Source of the DNA: Deltaproteobacteria bacterium
Lineage (GTDB): Bacteria; Myxococcota_A; UBA796; UBA2385
Assembly: GCA_016845285.1 (NCBI GenBank)
Contig: JAERSX010000629.1
Span: 1 to 20,262, forward strand
DNA: 20,262 nt
Reading direction: 5' to 3'
The translations under genes were made by a program, and so were the position numbers. Shown here one piece after another: positions 8,597-16,120 of the stretch. Every line of letters begins with the position of its first letter. Position 1 is the first letter of the stretch. Under the pieces are notes generated by a model, which saw only the letters and a list, made by a program, of their open reading frames with translations, had not been told where the DNA came from and searched no databases.

Positions 8597-9128
8597 GCGC
8601 CCGTCTGGCCCCACGCTCGACGAGCGCGAGGTCTGCATGGGTCGCATCATGGCCCCCTTCGGTATCCGAGGGGAGGTCAAGCTCTTCTTGTACAACCCGC
8701 TCAGCGGGTTCTTGGACGCCGAGCGCCGTGTGGTGCTCGAGCTGGCCGGCGGCGTTCGCCGTCGGGTGGGGCTGCGTGCCCGTGCTGGCGCGGGCAAGCG
8801 CATCATCGGCACGGTGGCTGGCTGCTCATCCCGCGAGGGAGCCGAGGCCCTCGTGGACGCATGGGTGGTGGTCGACAAGGCCGTGTTGCCCAAGCTCGAC
8901 GGCGACACCTGGTACCACCACGAGCTCTTGGGTCTCCCAGTCCGAAACGCCAGCGGCGACGAGCTGGGGCGTCTGGCTGAGATCCAGCCGAGTGGCGATC
9001 TCGACTTCTGGGTGATTCGCGGGGCTGGAACAGAGCGCTGGGTACCCTTCAGGGACGGCAGCGTCCTCGAGGTGATCCCCGGTGAGTGCATCACGGTGGC
9101 CGATGAGGCCGTTCTCGAATTGGGTTGA
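8574..9128 (+). CDS. rimM: Ribosome maturation factor RimM
   Basis: RimM helps assemble the 3' head domain of the 30S subunit and binds S19. The 184-residue product has the N-terminal RimM domain with MGRIMAPFGIRGEVKL (about residues 22-37) and a C-terminal PRC-barrel with WYHHELLGLPV and GELxRL-like turns ending in LEVIPGECITV. The ATG at 8574 overlaps khpA by 23 bases and gives about 20 residues before the conserved GRI; a second ATG at 8638 would start right at the motif and looks too short. No strong ribosome site is seen, so translation probably depends on coupling to khpA. trmD follows after 11 bases. Confidence 0.95.
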   Translation: MTGAKKSRRPSGPTLDEREVCMGRIMAPFGIRGEVKLFLYNPLSGFLDAERRVVLELAGGVRRRVGLRARAGAGKRIIGTVAGCSSREGAEALVDAWVVVDKAVLPKLDGDTWYHHELLGLPVRNASGDELGRLAEIQPSGDLDFWVIRGAGTERWVPFRDGSVLEVIPGECITVADEAVLELG

Positions 9129-9139
9129 GACGGCCCTCG

Positions 9140-9853
9140 ATGCGCTTTGACCTGCTCACGCTCTTTCCCGACATGTGCCGGGCGTACCTGAGCAGCAGCA
9201 TCTTGGGGCGGGCTCAGACCGCTGGCCACATCCAGGCCGAGGCCCACGACCTTCGTGCTCACGGCCTCGGTCGTCACCGCCAGGTGGACGACACCCCCTA
9301 CGGCGGTGGCTCGGGCATGGTGATCCGTGTGGACGTCGTGGCAGCTGCCGTGGAGGCGCTGCGTGGTCCGGACACCCACGTCATCGTGACCGATCCGTCG
9401 GGCACGCCATTTCGGCAGGCCCACGCCCGCCGTCTTGCGCAGAAGGACCACCTGTTGGTGCTCTGCGGCCACTACGAAGGCATCGACGGCCGCGTGCGCG
9501 ATCACCTCGTGGACGAGGCCATCAGCGTGGGCGACTACGTGCTCACCGGTGGCGAGCTCCCGGCGCTGACCCTCGTCGATGCGGTGGCGCGCCTCGTTCC
9601 GGGCGTGCTCGGCAATCCCGACAGCCTGGCCCAGGAGTCCTTCGAGGATGGTCTGCTGGAAGGCCCCTGCTACACGCGTCCCCGCGCCTGGCAGGGGATC
9701 GAGGTGCCCGAGGTGCTGCTGAGCGGCCACCACGGGCGGATCGCGGCCTGGAGGCAGGCCCAGGCCGAGGCGCGCACCGCATCGGTCCGTCCGGCTCTGT
9801 GGCGTCGGTGGCAGGGGCGTCTGGAGGGGGAAGATGAGCCCACCAAGGACTAG
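9140..9853 (+). CDS. trmD: tRNA (guanine-N1-)-methyltransferase TrmD
   Basis: TrmD (237 residues) methylates N1 of G37 in tRNAs using S-adenosylmethionine and prevents +1 frameshifting; it is essential in most bacteria. The start ATG 9140 gives the family N-terminus MRFDLLTLFPDM; an upstream TTG at 9125 would add five atypical residues. SPOUT trefoil-knot motifs are present: DDTPYGGGSGMV, LCGHYEGIDGRV, SVGDYVLTGGELPAL and PGVLGN. SFEDGLLEGPCYTRP contains the Asp corresponding to the catalytic residue of the E. coli enzyme. The C-terminal HHGRIAAWR element is also intact. It lies 11 bases after rimM, in the classic order. Confidence 0.97.
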   Translation: MRFDLLTLFPDMCRAYLSSSILGRAQTAGHIQAEAHDLRAHGLGRHRQVDDTPYGGGSGMVIRVDVVAAAVEALRGPDTHVIVTDPSGTPFRQAHARRLAQKDHLLVLCGHYEGIDGRVRDHLVDEAISVGDYVLTGGELPALTLVDAVARLVPGVLGNPDSLAQESFEDGLLEGPCYTRPRAWQGIEVPEVLLSGHHGRIAAWRQAQAEARTASVRPALWRRWQGRLEGEDEPTKD

Positions 9854-9864
9854 GTCTCCGCGTG

Positions 9865-9893
9865 TTGACAAGGGCAGGCAGCGACCATAGCTT
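9865..9893 (+). promoter_or_regulatory. Predicted internal promoter for rplS
   Basis: TTGACA (9865-9870) is a perfect -35 box, followed after 17 bases by TAGCTT (9888-9893), which keeps the three most conserved -10 bases (T, A and final T). It lies in the 128-base gap between trmD and rplS, an exceptional gap in an otherwise packed operon. Confidence 0.45.
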
Positions 9894-9909
9894 GGCCCGG
9901 CTCCGGGCC
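9894..9909 (+). promoter_or_regulatory. GC-rich hairpin in the rplS leader
   Basis: GGCCCG-GCTC-CGGGCC forms a perfect six-bp stem with a four-base loop immediately after the predicted rplS -10 box. It has no T tract. It may protect or regulate the 5' end of an rplS transcript, or attenuate read-through from trmD. Confidence 0.35.
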
Positions 9910-9981
9910 CTGGGTGCTCGTGCGCGCGGCCTCTTGGCACGCCACGACGACCACCCGAGCTGGCCCGACAGAGAGGATTCC

Positions 9982-10431
9982 ATGACGACCATCGTAGAGA
10001 TCGAGCGCGAGCTGGCAAGCGCCCGGCCCACCCCCGACATGAAGATCGGCGACACGGTGCGGGTCCACGTGCGCATCACCGAGGGCAGCCGCAGCCGGAT
10101 CCAGGTCTTCGAGGGCACCGTCATCGCCAAGAAGCACGGCGGCAATCGCGCCACCTTCACGGTGCGCAAGGTGTCGTACAACGTGGCTGTCGAGCGGATC
10201 TTTCCGATGCACAGCCCCTTCGTCGAGAAGATCGAGGTCAAGAGCCGCCACAAGGTGCGCCGGGCCAAGCTCTACTACCTGCGGGGCCGCTACGGTCGCT
10301 CGGCACGTCTGAAGGAGGTCCGCTGGGTGCGTCCGGACGAGCTGGTCGTCGAAGGGAGCAAGAAGCGCAAGCGTCGGGGCAAGAAGCGCCGGGCCGCCGA
10401 GCGCGCTGCCGCTGCCTCGCAGCAGTCCTGA
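9982..10431 (+). CDS. rplS: 50S ribosomal protein L19
   Basis: Ribosomal protein L19 sits at the interface of the subunits. The 149-residue product begins MTTIVEIERELASARPTPDM and carries the core GDTVRVHVRITEG, RIQVFEGTVIAKKHGG, TFTVRKVSYNVAVERIFP and the C-terminal KVRRAKLYYLRGRYGRSARL. ATG 9982 is preceded by GAGAGG (9971-9976). L19 is usually about 115-130 residues; here a basic tail of about 25 residues (KKRKRRGKKRRAAERAAAAS) extends the C-terminus, probably contacting rRNA. A dedicated promoter and leader hairpin precede it. Confidence 0.97.
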   Translation: MTTIVEIERELASARPTPDMKIGDTVRVHVRITEGSRSRIQVFEGTVIAKKHGGNRATFTVRKVSYNVAVERIFPMHSPFVEKIEVKSRHKVRRAKLYYLRGRYGRSARLKEVRWVRPDELVVEGSKKRKRRGKKRRAAERAAAASQQS

Positions 10432-10434
10432 GCC

Positions 10435-10803
10435 GTGCCGGGCGCGGCCGATCGTCGCGCCGCCTGGCTCCGAGGTCTCGACACTGAGGCACATGTCGCC
10501 GCGCTCCTGGAGGAGCGCGGTTGGTCGATCCTGGCCCGGAACTGGCGCGGCCGCGGCGGTGAGCTCGACATCGTGGCCCTCCGCGACGGTCAGCTGCGCA
10601 TGGTGGAGGTCAAGCAGCGAAGCGCTGACGATCTCGTCGGTCTCGAGTGCGTAGATCACTCAAAGCAGCGAAAGCTCACCCGAGCTGCCCGCGCCTGGCT
10701 GGAGCTTCACGATCCTGAGTTCGACGAAGTCTGCTTCGCTGTGGCCTGGGTCGAGGGAGAGCGCCTCTCCTGGTTCGACGACGCCTTCGATGCGGTGAGC
10801 TGA
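10435..10803 (+). CDS. yraN: YraN family (UPF0102) predicted endonuclease
   Basis: Member of the YraN/UPF0102 family, small proteins with a Holliday-junction-resolvase-like restriction-endonuclease fold; the cellular role is not settled. The 122-residue product shows the family order: GLDTEAHVAALLEERGWSIL, ARNWRGRGGELDIVA and LRMVEVKQRSA. The acidic residues and lysine of the GELDIV...VEVK active-site pattern are kept, as is the KQRKLTRAARAWL helix. The GTG start lies three bases after the rplS stop with no own promoter, so it is the last gene of the operon. In many proteobacteria the partner rnhB is nearby; it is absent here. The following gene is convergent, and the 38-base gap has no T-tract terminator. 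Confidence 0.9.
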   Translation: MPGAADRRAAWLRGLDTEAHVAALLEERGWSILARNWRGRGGELDIVALRDGQLRMVEVKQRSADDLVGLECVDHSKQRKLTRAARAWLELHDPEFDEVCFAVAWVEGERLSWFDDAFDAVS

Positions 10804-10841
10804 CGCCCTCCAGGGCTCTGGGGCAGCCGCTCCCGCGTGGC

Positions 10842-11972
10842 TCAGAAGATGTCTTGGAAGAGTGGATCACGGGCCCGGAAGCGAATGCTCGAGCCCACGT
10901 ACCAGTGCCAGGCTCCCAGCCCCGTGCCCACGCCGTAGAGGTGTTCCAGCTGGTGTGGCGTGGAGACGCCTGCTCCGCCCTGCAGGTTGAGCTGGGCGTA
11001 CTCCACCATGCGCCAGTTCAGGCCGATGCCTCCCTGCAAGGTGAGGGTCTCATCCTGGGTGACGATGGAGCCGCGCGACGCGTCGAGGATGGAGGGCAGG
11101 TAGAGCCCGCTCGGGATGTCCTGCCAGCTGTCGTAGACGAAGCGGGAGCTCAGGTCGAGGGTCACGCGGCCGCCGTCCTCGCCGTACTCCGACAGCATCA
11201 CCTCGGCGCCCGTGTCGATCTGCAAGATGCTGGAGGGGCGGATCTCCAGGCCCACGGCGCTGGCGCTCCCCGAGGCGTCGGTGGTGACGGCGTTGATGCG
11301 GCTCGAGCGGACCAGCGTGTACTGCATGTACGGGCTGGTGCGGTTGTGGGTCGTCGAGAAGGCGGTGATGAGACGCCAGCCGGGGGCACCGGGTCCGGCG
11401 CCGCGCTTTCCGGTGTCATCCACCGTGTAGAAGTTCGACTTGTCCTTGAAGCGGAAGCCGCCCTCGATGAGCCAGCTGAAGCGGTCGGTGCGCTTGCTGA
11501 AGGCCTCTTCGTGGAATGGGGCGCCCCGAATGCCCACCCAGGTGCCGCCGAGTCCGCCACCTTGCACCGTCGGGTTCTGTCCCAGCGCTGCGGTGCCCGA
11601 CATGGTGCCGTCGTCGTCGAGGGGGTCGAACTCCATGGAGTGGCCATCTGCGAAGGTGATGTCCTGCGCGGCCCAGTGTGGAATCTCGAGCACCAGGCCC
11701 ACGCCGGTGAGCAAGCTGGCGGTCAGCCGGTAGTGGAGCAGGTGCTCCCCGGTGCTCCGGTTGCCCACCACCTCGCCGTCTTCGATGAGGCGATCCTGGC
11801 CCAGGGCGCCCTCATAGGACACCTCCAGGTCTCCCCGGTAGACGGGGGCGAGGTCGGTGACATCGGGGCTTGCGGCGGCGGTCCCGCCGAGGACGAGGGT
11901 GGCGAGGCCCAGGCCCGCCATCAGCGGGAGGGCATTGGCCGAACCGGGGCGGCAGCGGTCTGTGGACGACAC
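10842..11972 (-). CDS. Predicted outer-membrane beta-barrel protein
   Basis: I chose GTG 11972: it has GAGG six bases upstream, lies about 24 bases after a predicted promoter, and gives a good signal peptide (Arg-containing N-region, core ALPLMAGLGLATLVLGG, cleavage near TAAA-S). The frame is open further upstream to 12056, but that part would contain the promoter. The mature protein, about 345 residues, consists of alternating hydrophobic/polar strands with Trp/Tyr/Phe girdles and ends in Phe, the usual C-terminal signal for barrel insertion. Segments such as GTWVGIRGAPFHEEAF and LTLQGGIGLNWRMVEYAQ look like barrel strands and loops. No specific family is recognised; the generic transporter-like OMP group of myxobacteria is a possibility. 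The NtrC-type regulator lies upstream in the same direction. Confidence 0.8.
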   Translation of the reverse strand: MSSTDRCRPGSANALPLMAGLGLATLVLGGTAAASPDVTDLAPVYRGDLEVSYEGALGQDRLIEDGEVVGNRSTGEHLLHYRLTASLLTGVGLVLEIPHWAAQDITFADGHSMEFDPLDDDGTMSGTAALGQNPTVQGGGLGGTWVGIRGAPFHEEAFSKRTDRFSWLIEGGFRFKDKSNFYTVDDTGKRGAGPGAPGWRLITAFSTTHNRTSPYMQYTLVRSSRINAVTTDASGSASAVGLEIRPSSILQIDTGAEVMLSEYGEDGGRVTLDLSSRFVYDSWQDIPSGLYLPSILDASRGSIVTQDETLTLQGGIGLNWRMVEYAQLNLQGGAGVSTPHQLEHLYGVGTGLGAWHWYVGSSIRFRARDPLFQDIF

Positions 11973-12002
11973 GGAAGACCTCGACAGCAGCGAGCTTGAC
12001 GG

Positions 12003-12031
12003 AGCGTAGGTCTCCAGACCCAGAGGGTCAA
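12003..12031 (-). promoter_or_regulatory. Predicted sigma-70 promoter of the outer-membrane protein gene
   Basis: On the minus strand TTGACC (12031-12026), a 17-base spacer and TACGCT (12008-12003) match the consensus at 5/6 and at the three key -10 positions. Start of transcription near 11996 fits the GTG start at 11972. It lies in the 99-base gap after the regulator gene. Confidence 0.5.
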
Positions 12032-12071
12032 GGTCCAGTGCCCACAGACCCTTCATGGACTCGCGCGGGAC

Positions 12072-13475
12072 TCAGCTCTCTCGGGGGTCCGAGCTCCCGC
12101 CAGAGCGGCTGAAGAGATCGCGCAGGCCGTACTCCTTCATCTTGGTCTGGAGGCTCTTGCGGCTGATCCCGAGCTTTCGGCTGGCGCGGGTCACGTTGCC
12201 CTCTTCCTGGCCCAAGACACGCTGGATGCGTGAGCGCTCCAGCTTCGCGGTGTAGACGCGCACGTACTCTTTGAGGCCCAGCTCCTCTACGTCTTCCTCG
12301 GCCACCGGCGAGACGGGATCGACGGTGCCGATACCGTAGAGATCGCGCAGGCGGATTCGGTCGCCGTCTGCGAGCAGCACAGCGCGCTCCATGAGGTTCT
12401 CGAGCTCCCGCACATTGCCAGGCCAGCGCCAGGCAAGCACTGCATCCATGGCCTCCGGCGTGAGCGTCTCGAGGGTCCGGTCCAGGCGTGCGTTGAAGCG
12501 CGCCAGGAAGTGGTCGACCAGGAGGGGAATGTCCTCGGGCCGCTCGCGGAGCGGGGGGAGCTGGATTGGGATGACGTTGAGTCGGTAGTAGAGATCCTCT
12601 CGGAAGGCGCCGGCCTGGACCTCGGTGGGCAAGTCTCGGTTCGTGGCGGCGACCACGCGTACGTCGACCTTCTTGCTCTTGATGCCGCCCACGCGGTCCA
12701 CCACGCCATCCTGGAGCACCCGAAGGAGCTTGACCTGCATGTCCTTCGGCAGCTCGCCGACCTCATCGAGGAAGAGGGTGCCGCCGTCGGCGAGCTCGAA
12801 GCGTCCCGGTCGGGCGGAGGCCGCGCCGGTGAAGGCGCCCTTCTCGTGCCCGAAGAGCTCGCTCTCGAACAGGGCGTCGGGGATCGCGCCGCAGTTGACT
12901 TGGATGAAGGCCTTGTCGCTTCGATTCGAGTGCTCGTGGAGGGCGCGCGCCACGAGCTCCTTGCCCGTGCCGCTCTCGCCCGTCACCAGCACCGTGGTCG
13001 GCGAGTTCGCGACCTTCTCGATGAGGGCGTAGACCCGGTCCATGGCCGGGCTGCGCCCGATGAGTGCAAAGCGTCCGTCGGCGTCGGGCTTGAGCTTGGT
13101 CCGCGCAGCAGCCTCGGAGGCCAAGGCCTTGGCGATGACGAGGCGAAGCTCGTCTTGGTCGAAGGGCTTGCCGATGTAGTCGTGGGCGCCGAGCTTGAGC
13201 GCCTCCACGGCGGTGTCCACCGAGCCGTGGGCCGTGATGACGATCACCGGAAGTCCGGGGAGCCGACCGGTGATCCAGGCCAGGAGCTCCATGCCGCCCA
13301 GGTTGGGCATCTGGAGATCGGTGACCACCAGGTGGAAGGGCTCGGCGTCGAGGAGCGTGATGGCGGCCGCGCCATCGATGGCGGTCTGGACCTCGTAGCC
13401 GGCCCGCCGGAGGTGGGCGGAGAGCACAGCGCGAATGCTGGGCTCGTCGTCGACGATGAGGATGCGCTCGGCCAA
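12072..13475 (-). CDS. NtrC-family sigma-54 dependent response regulator
   Basis: Full three-domain activator of 467 residues. The receiver domain (residues 5-118) has Asp9-Asp10, phosphoacceptor Asp53 in VVTDLQMP, Thr81 and Lys103. The AAA+ domain has Walker A GESGTGKE (166-173), an intact GAFTGA loop (213-218) for sigma-54 contact, and Walker B GGTLFLDE (Asp237-Glu238). A Fis-type helix-turn-helix (GNVTRASRKLGISRKSLQ) is at the C-terminus. The start is uncertain: TTG 13475 puts the Met directly before AERILIVDDE as usual in the family, with a weak GGTGGGA upstream; no ATG or GTG is nearby and the longer frame to 13742 runs through the tlpA promoter region. No histidine kinase lies beside it, so its signal and targets are unknown. 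Confidence 0.93.
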   Translation of the reverse strand: MAERILIVDDEPSIRAVLSAHLRRAGYEVQTAIDGAAAITLLDAEPFHLVVTDLQMPNLGGMELLAWITGRLPGLPVIVITAHGSVDTAVEALKLGAHDYIGKPFDQDELRLVIAKALASEAAARTKLKPDADGRFALIGRSPAMDRVYALIEKVANSPTTVLVTGESGTGKELVARALHEHSNRSDKAFIQVNCGAIPDALFESELFGHEKGAFTGAASARPGRFELADGGTLFLDEVGELPKDMQVKLLRVLQDGVVDRVGGIKSKKVDVRVVAATNRDLPTEVQAGAFREDLYYRLNVIPIQLPPLRERPEDIPLLVDHFLARFNARLDRTLETLTPEAMDAVLAWRWPGNVRELENLMERAVLLADGDRIRLRDLYGIGTVDPVSPVAEEDVEELGLKEYVRVYTAKLERSRIQRVLGQEEGNVTRASRKLGISRKSLQTKMKEYGLRDLFSRSGGSSDPRES

Positions 13476-13611
13476 GTGGTCCCACCCCGGTGCGATTGGC
13501 GCGAGGCTATCACCCGTGGATTGCGGGCACGACCTCGCGGGTCTGCAGGGGCCTGAGCCGCGTTCCAACGTGAAGCTTTCGTCAACCAAGCCTGTCGTGT
13601 CCACGCGCGAT

Positions 13612-13640
13612 TTGCCGTCGCAGGGGAGGTGGGCCATCAT
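13612..13640 (+). promoter_or_regulatory. Possible promoter of the thioredoxin-barrel gene pair
   Basis: TTGCCG (13612-13617), 17 bases, then CATCAT (13635-13640), each a 4/6 match. The start would be near 13647, giving a leader of about 35 bases. It lies in the 206-base divergent region between the NtrC-type gene and the thioredoxin gene, where I see no other clear signal. Confidence 0.3.
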
Positions 13641-13681
13641 CCTGTCCTGGCCCTGCGCGCGCAGCCAACCTGGAGAGAACC

Positions 13682-14239
13682 ATGTCCCGTCGCAACCTGT
13701 TGCGCGCCGCCCTTGCCCTGGGGGCCGTCCTGTCGCTGTCACTCGGCTCCCCCGACACCTTCGCTGCAGACCCCATGGGCTCTGGTGGGAAGGCCCCGGA
13801 CTTTCCGAAGCTCCGTGACATGGCTGGGGTGGAGTTCGATACCGAGAAGGACCTCAAGGGAAAGCTCACCTTGGTCAACTTCTGGGCCACGTGGTGTCAG
13901 CCGTGCATGGTGGAGATGAAGCACCTTGACCGCCTGCACAAGGCCTACAAGGACAAGGGCTTCCAGGTGGTCTCGGTCAGCATCGATGACGCGCGCTCGA
14001 AGAGCATGGTGAAGCCCATCGTCAAGCGCAACGGCTACGGCTTTCGGGTGCTCTACGACACGGAGACCCAGCTCGTCAGTGTGGTCAACCCCGCGAAGAC
14101 GCTGCCGTACAACATGCTCATCGGCGATGACCTGACCGTCCTGTGGACCCACCTCGGCTACACCCCGGGTGACGAGGTGAAGATGGAAGAGAAGATCAAG
14201 GCCAACCTCCCGGCCACCCTTCCCGCCTCGGGCAACTGA
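13682..14239 (+). CDS. Exported TlpA/ResA-like thioredoxin
   Basis: Predicted periplasmic thiol-disulfide oxidoreductase of 185 residues. The signal peptide starts MSRRNLLRAALALGAVLSLS and is probably cut after FAA (about 29); because of the twin Arg a Tat route is possible but the motif is incomplete. The thioredoxin domain has NFWATWCQPC with Cys72 and Cys75 and the cis-Pro loop TLPYN (Pro142), as in TlpA and ResA, which usually reduce disulfides for cytochrome c or outer-membrane partners. ATG 13682 has GGAGAG upstream. Its stop is four bases before the next gene's GTG, so the two are surely translated together. The CQPC dipeptide differs from the common CxPC forms (CGPC, CEPC) but keeps the proline. 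Confidence 0.92.
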   Translation: MSRRNLLRAALALGAVLSLSLGSPDTFAADPMGSGGKAPDFPKLRDMAGVEFDTEKDLKGKLTLVNFWATWCQPCMVEMKHLDRLHKAYKDKGFQVVSVSIDDARSKSMVKPIVKRNGYGFRVLYDTETQLVSVVNPAKTLPYNMLIGDDLTVLWTHLGYTPGDEVKMEEKIKANLPATLPASGN

Positions 14240-14243
14240 GGCC

Positions 14244-15971
14244 GTGAACATCCCCCGGTTCGTCTCGCCGGCCTTGCGCCTCGCCTCGGTGGCGGGGGCC
14301 CTCGCCATGGTGGGGGCGCCGGCGTACGCCCTGGACCTCTGGGGCACCGGGACTCTTGCCAGCTCGACGCTGACGGTCCTCAACGACCTCGAGGTGCGCT
14401 ACTGGCAGGTGCCAGAACGGCTCGAGGGCTTCGAGGATCGCAACGTCCTCAACTACGTGGAGCAGGTCAACCGGATCAACCTCCTGCTGTCCAAGCCTGG
14501 CCTCAGCATTGGCCTCCAGGTGGACCAGGTGGCCCTCTTCGCCAACCGCTACTACCTGGACGACGAGCTGTTCCACGAGCGGGTGTTGTACGACCCCAAC
14601 CAGATCATCTCTCCGTGGGACGACGCCCTGGTGGTGTCGGAGAAGATGTTCCTGACGAAGAGCTGGGATGGAGTCGAAGTCACCGTGGGCGATGTCTACG
14701 GGAGCTTCGGCCGCGGAATCGCCCTGAACATCGTCAAGAACACCGACATCGATGTGGACACCTCTCTACGCGGAGCCCGCGTGAAGGTGAGCTCCGGGGA
14801 CATCGACATCACCGCGCTCTCGGGCCTCACCAACGTCCAGCAGATCAGCCAGGACAACCCCAACCAGGGCATCGAGCGCGGCGTGGCAGACATGGTGAGC
14901 GGCATGCAGATCGCCCACTACGGCCTCGGTCCCTTCCAGGGAACGGCACACGGCGCGATGTTCACCTTCGGTCGGGTGGAAGATCAGGACCGCGAAGCCA
15001 TCGGGCGGTACGATCAGGCCGTCGACGCGGCCAGTGCCGGTGTGGGCCTCACCCTGCTGGGTGCCGCGGGAGTGGACTGGTACGTCGAGGGCGACATCAT
15101 CCGCTACTTCGCCGCTGAGCTCGCCGACGGCGACGAGGACGGTCTGCTCGGCCACGCCGTCTACGGCTCTGCCTCGGCCTATCCGGGGAAGACGACGGTG
15201 TTCGTGGAGGCGAAGCACACCGTCGACACCGAGCGCCTCAACCTCTTCACGGCGGGTGAGAACTACGAGGTGGCAAGCGTGCCCACCCTCGAGTACGAGC
15301 GCGTCATCACCGAAGACGGCTCGGCGGCCATCAACTCAAACGATGTCAGCGGTGTCAGGGTGCGCGTCGACTACGCCGCGAATCCCGGGGTCTTCGTGCC
15401 CTACCTGGCGGTGACGGGCCTCCGGGACCGCGACCTTGGTGGTCTCCACTTCAACCAGTCGCCAGAGACGGTGGTGCACCCGGTGGGCGGCCTGCAGTGG
15501 TTCGAGGGCGAGCGGGTGGTGCAGCTCAACACCGGCTTTCGCCAGGACCGGCGGGACGACACGGCCGCTGGTTCCGATCGACTGGCTCACCTCGACGGCG
15601 AGCTCCACGTCCCCGTCGGTCATGGCAATGCCATCGAGCTCGCCCTGGGTGTCAAGAGCTTCTGGTGGGGCAACAACCCGGCCCAGCAGGCCGACTTCCT
15701 GGAGATGGAGAACGCCCTGGTCTGGCACCACGGCGAGCAGTGGCAGTTCGTCCTCTACCAGGACTGGTCCAACAACCCCCTGGTCACCAGCGACGGCAAC
15801 CTCGGCGAGCAGCTGTATGGTGCCCTCGAGGTGAAGTACGAACCTCGTAGCAACACCGAAATGCGCCTCTTTTATGGTGCCTACAAGGCCGGCATCCGCT
15901 GCTCTGGCGGTCAGTGTCGTCAGCTCCCTGGCTTCGAGGGCGCTCGCTTTGCCTGGACCAGCCGCTTCTGA
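14244..15971 (+). CDS. DUF6029-like outer-membrane beta-barrel with a C-terminal CX4C pair
   Basis: Exported barrel-type protein of 575 residues. The GTG start, four bases after the thioredoxin stop, has GAGG overlapping that stop. A signal peptide is visible (MNIPRFVSPALRLASVAGAL, cleavage near AYA-L at about 30). The rest has many amphipathic strands with aromatic girdles, acidic loops, and a final Phe (SRF) typical of outer-membrane insertion. Near the end, AGIRCSGGQCRQLPG has the form GIxCxGGxCRxxP, which I recall from the DUF6029 family of Bacteroidota; that assignment is from memory. Cys553 and Cys558 are the only cysteines in the protein. Their position before the last strand suggests a conserved disulfide, possibly the substrate of the neighbouring thioredoxin. 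Substrate and pore function are unknown. Confidence 0.85.
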   Translation: MNIPRFVSPALRLASVAGALAMVGAPAYALDLWGTGTLASSTLTVLNDLEVRYWQVPERLEGFEDRNVLNYVEQVNRINLLLSKPGLSIGLQVDQVALFANRYYLDDELFHERVLYDPNQIISPWDDALVVSEKMFLTKSWDGVEVTVGDVYGSFGRGIALNIVKNTDIDVDTSLRGARVKVSSGDIDITALSGLTNVQQISQDNPNQGIERGVADMVSGMQIAHYGLGPFQGTAHGAMFTFGRVEDQDREAIGRYDQAVDAASAGVGLTLLGAAGVDWYVEGDIIRYFAAELADGDEDGLLGHAVYGSASAYPGKTTVFVEAKHTVDTERLNLFTAGENYEVASVPTLEYERVITEDGSAAINSNDVSGVRVRVDYAANPGVFVPYLAVTGLRDRDLGGLHFNQSPETVVHPVGGLQWFEGERVVQLNTGFRQDRRDDTAAGSDRLAHLDGELHVPVGHGNAIELALGVKSFWWGNNPAQQADFLEMENALVWHHGEQWQFVLYQDWSNNPLVTSDGNLGEQLYGALEVKYEPRSNTEMRLFYGAYKAGIRCSGGQCRQLPGFEGARFAWTSRF

Positions 15972-16120
15972 GGCCTCTGGGGTGCCCTCGCGGGATTCCC
16001 TCGGCGTGCTGCCTGGAAGGCTGACGAAACATCACGGGTCCTTTGCACCGGCCTTACAGCGAATCTTGTACACCCCACTTGCACGTGGCAGCTCGCTGCC
16101 CGACCCTTCCCGGAGACTTC

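Noticed and set aside
10805..10816. GCCC-TCCA-GGGC hairpin between the convergent yraN and outer-membrane genes as a terminator.
   Set aside because: The stem is only four base pairs and there is no T tract on either side.
11973..12056. An N-terminal extension of the outer-membrane protein to an ATG at 12056.
   Set aside because: It would contain the predicted promoter and put a long polar stretch before the signal peptide; GTG 11972 has a better ribosome site.
12510..13556. A long plus-strand open frame opposite the NtrC-type regulator.
   Set aside because: The other strand has all receiver, AAA+ and Fis motifs; the plus frame is a codon-bias shadow.
16086..16099. TGGCAG...CTGC before the glycan-binding gene as a sigma-54 promoter.
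   Set aside because: The spacing between GG and GC is nine bases rather than the required ten, and the flanks match the consensus poorly.
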